Below are positions 59,707 through 64,000 of a DNA stretch of 64,000 nt, piece by piece. The stretch comes from DATHWB01 sp035544575. GTDB lineage: Bacteria > Actinomycetota > Acidimicrobiia > Spongiisociales > ZC4RG35. The DNA lies in NCBI GenBank assembly GCA_035544575.1, contig DATKEC010000129.1, positions 24,883 through 88,882 of the forward strand, given 5' to 3'. A program made the translations under genes and the position numbers. Below the pieces are notes generated by a model. It was not told the origin of the DNA, searched no databases, and worked only from the letters and a program-made list of their open reading frames with translations. Position 1 is the first letter of the stretch. Each line of letters opens with the position of its first letter.

Positions 59707-60651
59707 ATGGTCGAAATCGAACCGTACGCAACAGGTGTGCTCGAGACCTCCGACGGACACGCCGTGTATTGGGAGTGCGTCGGGAACCCGACCGGTGCAC
59801 CCGTGGTGTATCTGCACGGAGGTCCCGGGTCGGGATGTACGCCGGGCCAGCGCAACCTCTTCGACCCGGCCATCCACCGGGCGGTGTTGTTCGACCAGCG
59901 TGGATCTGGTCGCAGCCAGCCGTTGGCGAGCGACCCGGGAGCCGATCTGGGAACCAACACCACGAGCCACCTCATCGAAGACATGGAGGCCTTGCGCCGG
60001 ATGCTCGAGATCGACAGCTGGACGGTCCTGGGGATGTCGTGGGGAACCACGCTCGGGCTGGCCTACGCACAGCGGCACGCCGAGCGGGTAGACGGCCTCG
60101 TTCTTGCCCTCGTGACCACCACCTCGCGTCGGGAGGTCGATTGGATGACGGAAGGTGTGGGGCGCATCTTTCCGGTGGAGTGGCATCGATTCGCCTCGGC
60201 GGTCCCCGAGGGGCTGAGAGATCGGCGCCTGGTCGACGCGTACGCCGCAATGCTCGGCGATCCTGACCCCGAGATCCACGGGCGAGCGGCCGTCGAGTGG
60301 TGTACCTGGGAGGACGCTCACGTCTCGCTGGATCCTGGTTTCGCTCCGAACCCGCGCTTCGAAGACGCCGAGTTCCGGCTTCGGTTCGCACGACTCGTGA
60401 CCCATTACTGGCGCAATGCCGCATTCCTCGACGATGACCAGCTCATCCGAGAGGCAGCAACGCTGAACGGGATCCCCGGCTCGCTGATCCACGGCCGCTA
60501 CGACGTGAGCAGTCCACTCGAAACGCCATGGCAGCTGGCACGGGAGTGGACGACCAGCGAACTTCACGTCCTCGGCAACGCCGGCCACGGCGGGGGTGAG
60601 GCGATGCTGGCGCTCGTCAGGGACGCCCTCGGGCGCTTCGCCCGCCGTTGA
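59707..60651 (+). CDS. pip: Prolyl aminopeptidase
   Basis: This alpha/beta hydrolase removes N-terminal proline from peptides. The 314-residue protein has the oxyanion motif HGGPGSGCTPGQRNLFDP (residues 37 on), FDQRGSGRSQP, the nucleophile Ser111 in GMSWGTTLGLAYAQ, Asp in IHGRYDVSSP and His in LGNAGHGGGE, all hallmarks of peptidase family S33. The open frame extends far upstream, but the ATG at MVEIEPYATG has AAAGGGG just before it and matches the family start. Confidence 0.94.
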   Translation: MVEIEPYATGVLETSDGHAVYWECVGNPTGAPVVYLHGGPGSGCTPGQRNLFDPAIHRAVLFDQRGSGRSQPLASDPGADLGTNTTSHLIEDMEALRRMLEIDSWTVLGMSWGTTLGLAYAQRHAERVDGLVLALVTTTSRREVDWMTEGVGRIFPVEWHRFASAVPEGLRDRRLVDAYAAMLGDPDPEIHGRAAVEWCTWEDAHVSLDPGFAPNPRFEDAEFRLRFARLVTHYWRNAAFLDDDQLIREAATLNGIPGSLIHGRYDVSSPLETPWQLAREWTTSELHVLGNAGHGGGEAMLALVRDALGRFARR

Positions 60652-60656
60652 GAGCC

Positions 60657-60680
60657 TCCCGAGTCTCAACCGACTCGGGA
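60657..60680. terminator. Perfect palindromic stem-loop between convergent genes
   Basis: TCCCGAGTC and GACTCGGGA form a nine-base-pair stem around a six-base loop. It lies six bases after the prolyl aminopeptidase stop, and the PIG-L stop codon falls in its loop, so it can serve both converging transcripts. There is no T-run, as is common for high-GC actinobacterial terminators. Confidence 0.65.
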
Positions 60681-61460
60681 CGTGTCGAGGCCCTCGAACA
60701 CGTCGGCGAGGACTGGGGCGCCGGGTGCCCGCGGCGGCCAGACGACCACAAAGTGTTCGGCCCGGAGCGACTCACCCAACGCCCGATCGTCATCCATGGT
60801 GAGGTAGGACCACTGCGTGCGGTGGGCGCGGATCGCGGCGATGACACGTTCGACCACTGCGGTCGTGTCGACGTCCACGCCGATCGTCTCGTCGGGAACG
60901 CCGCGCAAGTGGAATGGCTCGGTTGGATCCCACGTCCACAGGCCGAGCTCGCGTCGCTTCGAGTTCCAGCGGTCCACCCACGACTGTCGTATCGCGCCGT
61001 GGAGTAGTCGCTGGAGACCCGGACCACCGGCGCTGGCCAGCCCCAGGAATGCCTGAGTCGTCGCGGCACCGACCACGACGTGATCGGGATGCCCGGAGAT
61101 CCCATCCGGCCCGAAGGTGACCACGACATCGGGGCGTTCCTCTTCCATCACCGCCGTGATCCGTTCGACGAGATCGTCGAACGGGTGGTCGGCCAACCGA
61201 CCGTCGGGGAGTTCGAACCATTCGTGCCGATCCGGCGGATGACCGACCACTCGCCAGCTTTCGGCAGTCTCTTCTCGTCTGACAACCGCCAACTCGTGCG
61301 GCTCGACACCGGAATCCGGTGCGATCTCACCGGCTTCGCCGTCAGTGGCATGGACGAGTATCAGCCGCAGCGTCCGGTCTGGCGCGTGAAGCGCAACCGT
61401 CCGCGCCACCCCGAAAGCGTCGTCGTCTGGGTGGGCACCCACGAACATCAGGCTCGGCAC
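60666..61460 (-). CDS. PIG-L family deacetylase
   Basis: The 264-residue protein is a zinc-dependent LmbE-type N-acetylglucosaminide deacetylase. Zinc-site motifs are FVGAHPDDDAFG (residues 7-18) and GISGHPDHVVVGAATT (near 120). The ends of the fold, with RREETAESWRVVG between them, match the family. In actinobacteria relatives deacetylate mycothiol precursors (MshB) or mycothiol conjugates (Mca), but no mycothiol genes are nearby, so the substrate is left open. Its stop lies inside a stem-loop shared with the convergent gene. Confidence 0.9.
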   Translation of the reverse strand: MPSLMFVGAHPDDDAFGVARTVALHAPDRTLRLILVHATDGEAGEIAPDSGVEPHELAVVRREETAESWRVVGHPPDRHEWFELPDGRLADHPFDDLVERITAVMEEERPDVVVTFGPDGISGHPDHVVVGAATTQAFLGLASAGGPGLQRLLHGAIRQSWVDRWNSKRRELGLWTWDPTEPFHLRGVPDETIGVDVDTTAVVERVIAAIRAHRTQWSYLTMDDDRALGESLRAEHFVVVWPPRAPGAPVLADVFEGLDTSRVG

Positions 61461-61540
61461 GGCCGGGATGCTACGAGAAACGCCCTTCGAAGGACGGCGT
61501 CAACACCGGGAAACGAGACACTCCCCGTCAGCCTCAGCAG

Positions 61541-64000
61541 TCACAGCCAGCCGTTGGCGTGGGCGACAGACGCCGCCTGTGCCCTGCTCCCGACTCCGAG
61601 CTTGGACAGCACGGCCGACACGTGGTGAGCCGCGGTCTTGGGCGAGATGAACAGCTCGGTGGCGATGCCCTCGTTCGACAAACCCGCCGCCATCAACTCC
61701 AACACCTCCTGCTGACGATCAGTGAGCTTGGCCGGGTGATGAGCAGCCGCCTGCTGGACACCGCGCGGCACACCCCCAACACCGTGCTGACGCAGGCGCC
61801 GTCGCAAACCCTCGATCACGCCGGTAGCGCCCATCGCCTCGAGATCGGTGAACAGATCCCGCAGCGATGCGCCTTCGGTGAACGCCTCCGTGATGGCCGC
61901 CTCCACCCGATAACCCGACTCCCGCCACGCCGCCGCCGCCTTTCCGGCGTCACCAAGCATCTCATGGCCCACCGGACCGGGGAGTGGCCCCTCCGGCGGC
62001 TCCAGACCGAGGCGCAGGGCCCAAAACCCCAGCCGAGCCTGCGCCCAAACGTCACCCGCTTCGAGGGCCCGGGAGAGCATCCTGGTGTAACGGTCGGCCG
62101 CAGCTCCGATGTCGATCAGACCCAGCCATGCGGCCTCCATCGCCAGTTCGCCGGCGAGGACCTCTTCGGAATAGGTCCCAGACAAGTCCGTGCGCGCCAA
62201 AGCCAGATCGAGTGTGGCAAGCGACTGGGCTGCACCCATTCGCATTTCTCGCAACGCGGCCACCAAGCGCGCCTCCGCCTCCGTCGAGCGACAGGTCTGA
62301 CGCGGCAGGACCCGCTCCAGGGCGGCCGCGGCCGAGTCCCAGTCTCCCTCCAACACCGAGATATGAGCCCGGGTGGTGTCGACCGCGACGTACCAAGCAT
62401 CGAGTTCCTCTGCTGCGAGGTAGTCGAGGGCTCGATCCATGCGTTGGGCCGCCTCCTGCAAATTCATCTCGCGGAAGGAGAGCGTCCCTGCGTTGTTGAC
62501 GGCCCGCGCCGCCGAGTCGAGACTCCGAACGCCCCGTGCGATCGCTCCCCCCTCTTCGATGAGATCAAAGCCACTCGGCCGCCCATCGAGGACCATCGCA
62601 GTTCCAACGGTGATCAACGCGTCGGCTTCGCATGCAGGAGTCTTCGCCTTCCGCGCGGTATCGAGCGCAATCTGGCCCGTGATGAGCGCGGCGCTCCAAT
62701 GCCCGGTCATGAGTTCAACTGTCGCCAGCACGGTCTGGGCCCGGGCGAGATCGACCGACGGCCCGCGAGGCTCCAGCACCGCGGCGGCGGAGCGTGCCCA
62801 CCGCTCGGCCAATTCCGGCATGCTGCCCCGGGTGGCGACGAGGGCGACCCACCCTTCTGCCCTGGCCCGCTCGAGAGGATCGCTGGCAAGACCGAGGAGT
62901 TCCGTGACGACTTCGAGCGCCTGGTCGTTGTCGTTGATCAAGAGGTATTCGTACGCTGCGCTTCGCAGCACCGCGGCGAGCTGATCGGCTCCAAACGCTG
63001 AACGGTGTTCGAGCGCCCAGCCGTAGGATCGGGCTGCCTCCCGATGTGCACCCACGGATGCGGCAGCCGCCGCCGCCGTGACGCAGTACTCCGCCGCACG
63101 AGCGTCGAGACCAGCGGCATGGCTGTGATAGGCCAGACGGGCTTCCCGCTGATGGCCAGCAGATGTTCCTTCGAGAAACCCGACGATGTCGGCATGGAGT
63201 CGTCTGCGGCGAGCCGGCGGGACCGACTCTTCGACGGTGGCGCGGATCAGATCATGGCGGCATCGCATCTTCGAGTCCGTGACCGTGAGCAGACGCCGTT
63301 CGCACAGCGAATCGATCTCGATCTCCCGCGTCGCCGCCGCGTCCAGCTCCAGCCCATCTGGCGTGAGCGAGACCAGTTCCAGCACCTCGCGGCTCGTCGG
63401 CGACAGGCTTGCAACCCGGGCGAGAATCGCGTCCGCGATCGAATCAGGCACCGCCTGATCAGGGTTTCTCACGATCTCTTCGACGAAGAACGGATTCCCG
63501 AGGGTCGCAGCATGAACCAGACCCGAGTCGAGTTCGGTGCCGTCGGTCAACGCCATCACCCCCACCTCTGACAACGCCGGCAGGTCGATACGAACCGCCA
63601 GGTGGCCGACATCGGCGAGAACCACACGAAACGGATGGGCAGGAGCGATCTCCTCAGGACGACACGTGGCGATGACGACACTCGACGTGTCAGCCACCCG
63701 GCGGCCCAACTGACGGATCAGCCCCAGCGTCGCCTCATCCGCCCATTGGACATCCTCGATCACCAACACCGTCGGTGAATCACTCAAGCACTCGGCCATC
63801 TGCCGGTAGATGACCGGACGCGCCGCGCCACTCCGGAGCTCGTCGGCGACCGAAGACGGCAACTCGTCCAACAAGTCGAACAACGGACCAAACGCCAGCG
63901 GCTGGCCAAGAGGCTCACAACCACCCACCAAGAGCCGAAATCGATGGTCGAGCGTTGAAAGAAAAGCTCCCAACAGCGACGACTTGCCATGCCCGGCCTC
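61541..64000 (-). CDS. LuxR-family ATP-binding transcriptional regulator (LAL/MalT-like), 5' end beyond the window
   Basis: About 819 residues are visible and the frame runs off the right edge. The last bases read EAGHGKSSLLGAF, the Walker A loop, so the N-terminus is missing. Walker B-like VLVIEDVQWADEATLGLI follows, then an ATPase domain, a long TPR-like helical region (about 280-720) and a C-terminal LuxR helix-turn-helix: LTDRQQEVLELMAAGLSNEG and FISPKTAAHHVSAVLSKLGV. Such large LuxR (LAL) proteins switch on specialised pathways in response to ligands. The next gene on this strand is the PIG-L gene, 80 bases downstream. Its target is unknown. Confidence 0.92.
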   Translation of the reverse strand, partial: EAGHGKSSLLGAFLSTLDHRFRLLVGGCEPLGQPLAFGPLFDLLDELPSSVADELRSGAARPVIYRQMAECLSDSPTVLVIEDVQWADEATLGLIRQLGRRVADTSSVVIATCRPEEIAPAHPFRVVLADVGHLAVRIDLPALSEVGVMALTDGTELDSGLVHAATLGNPFFVEEIVRNPDQAVPDSIADAILARVASLSPTSREVLELVSLTPDGLELDAAATREIEIDSLCERRLLTVTDSKMRCRHDLIRATVEESVPPARRRRLHADIVGFLEGTSAGHQREARLAYHSHAAGLDARAAEYCVTAAAAAASVGAHREAARSYGWALEHRSAFGADQLAAVLRSAAYEYLLINDNDQALEVVTELLGLASDPLERARAEGWVALVATRGSMPELAERWARSAAAVLEPRGPSVDLARAQTVLATVELMTGHWSAALITGQIALDTARKAKTPACEADALITVGTAMVLDGRPSGFDLIEEGGAIARGVRSLDSAARAVNNAGTLSFREMNLQEAAQRMDRALDYLAAEELDAWYVAVDTTRAHISVLEGDWDSAAAALERVLPRQTCRSTEAEARLVAALREMRMGAAQSLATLDLALARTDLSGTYSEEVLAGELAMEAAWLGLIDIGAAADRYTRMLSRALEAGDVWAQARLGFWALRLGLEPPEGPLPGPVGHEMLGDAGKAAAAWRESGYRVEAAITEAFTEGASLRDLFTDLEAMGATGVIEGLRRRLRQHGVGGVPRGVQQAAAHHPAKLTDRQQEVLELMAAGLSNEGIATELFISPKTAAHHVSAVLSKLGVGSRAQAASVAHANGWL

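Noticed and set aside
1..64000. tRNA or rRNA genes, CRISPR arrays, insertion sequences, prophage or attachment sites
   Set aside because: No T-loop-like GGTTCGA-rich tRNA, no regularly spaced repeats, no transposase or integrase, and no target-site duplications were seen. A computed search with tRNA and repeat finders would be decisive.

Overview
The window is a gene-dense, high-GC stretch of chromosome from an actinobacterium. Gene order and gene content (hisS-aspS-rarA-alaS-ruvX-mltG-aroC-aroB-efp-nusB-pyrRBC-carAB, relA-apt-yajC-ruvBAC-yebC-pdxT-pdxS-pimA-patA-pgsA, a 'conservon' GTPase cassette, an EF-G2 paralogue) match the Actinomycetota core. Departures from the Streptomyces/Mycobacterium order (tgt and queA inside the ruv cluster, no secDF, no aroK/aroE, no rpsD) point to a deep lineage such as Acidimicrobiia, which is an inference. 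No rRNA, tRNA, CRISPR array, insertion sequence or prophage was found.

Left part (1-24.3 kb), all on the minus strand: a long housekeeping run starting with a glyoxalase-II-like hydrolase, hisS, aspS and rarA. It continues through a coupled trio of metabolic genes (Fe-alcohol dehydrogenase, enolase-superfamily enzyme, lipoprotein sugar dehydrogenase) into alaS, ruvX, mltG, a DUF4388 protein, a prepilin peptidase, aroC, aroB, efp and nusB, and ends in the pyrimidine operon pyrR-pyrB-pyrC-carA-carB (carB cut by the edge). Most genes overlap by 1 or 4 nt. A PyrR-binding hairpin that hides a ribosome-binding site, followed by a 13-codon leader ORF coupled to pyrR, precedes the pyrimidine genes.

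Middle part (24.4-42.8 kb): two plus-strand alanine/glutamate-rich coiled-coil proteins meet a minus-strand conservon (histidine-kinase-like sensor, roadblock, DUF742, small GTPase). Then come relA/spoT, apt, yajC, tgt, queA, ruvB, ruvA, ruvC, a membrane protein, yebC, pdxT, pdxS and a phosphatidylinositol-mannoside-type module (PimA-like glycosyltransferase, acyltransferase, CDP-alcohol phosphotransferase).

Right part (42.9-64 kb): mixed strands. EF-G2 and citrate synthase; thrS with a small membrane protein; a degenerate choline-kinase-like protein; a zinc ribbon; a patatin; two membrane proteins; divergent NAD-salvage genes pncB/pncA with leaderless promoters; a PlsY domain fused to an LPG-synthase-type membrane domain; an RRM protein followed by a tiny zinc-finger ORF that seems to use a CTG start; a thioesterase; an SPFH/NfeD pair; an NTF2-like protein; prolyl aminopeptidase; a PIG-L deacetylase; and a LuxR-type ATPase regulator cut by the right edge.

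No single unmistakable new system stands out. The best leads are the PyrR translational switch with a leader ORF, the CTG-start zinc finger, the PlsY fusion, the coiled-coil pair beside the conservon, and the pseudokinase.
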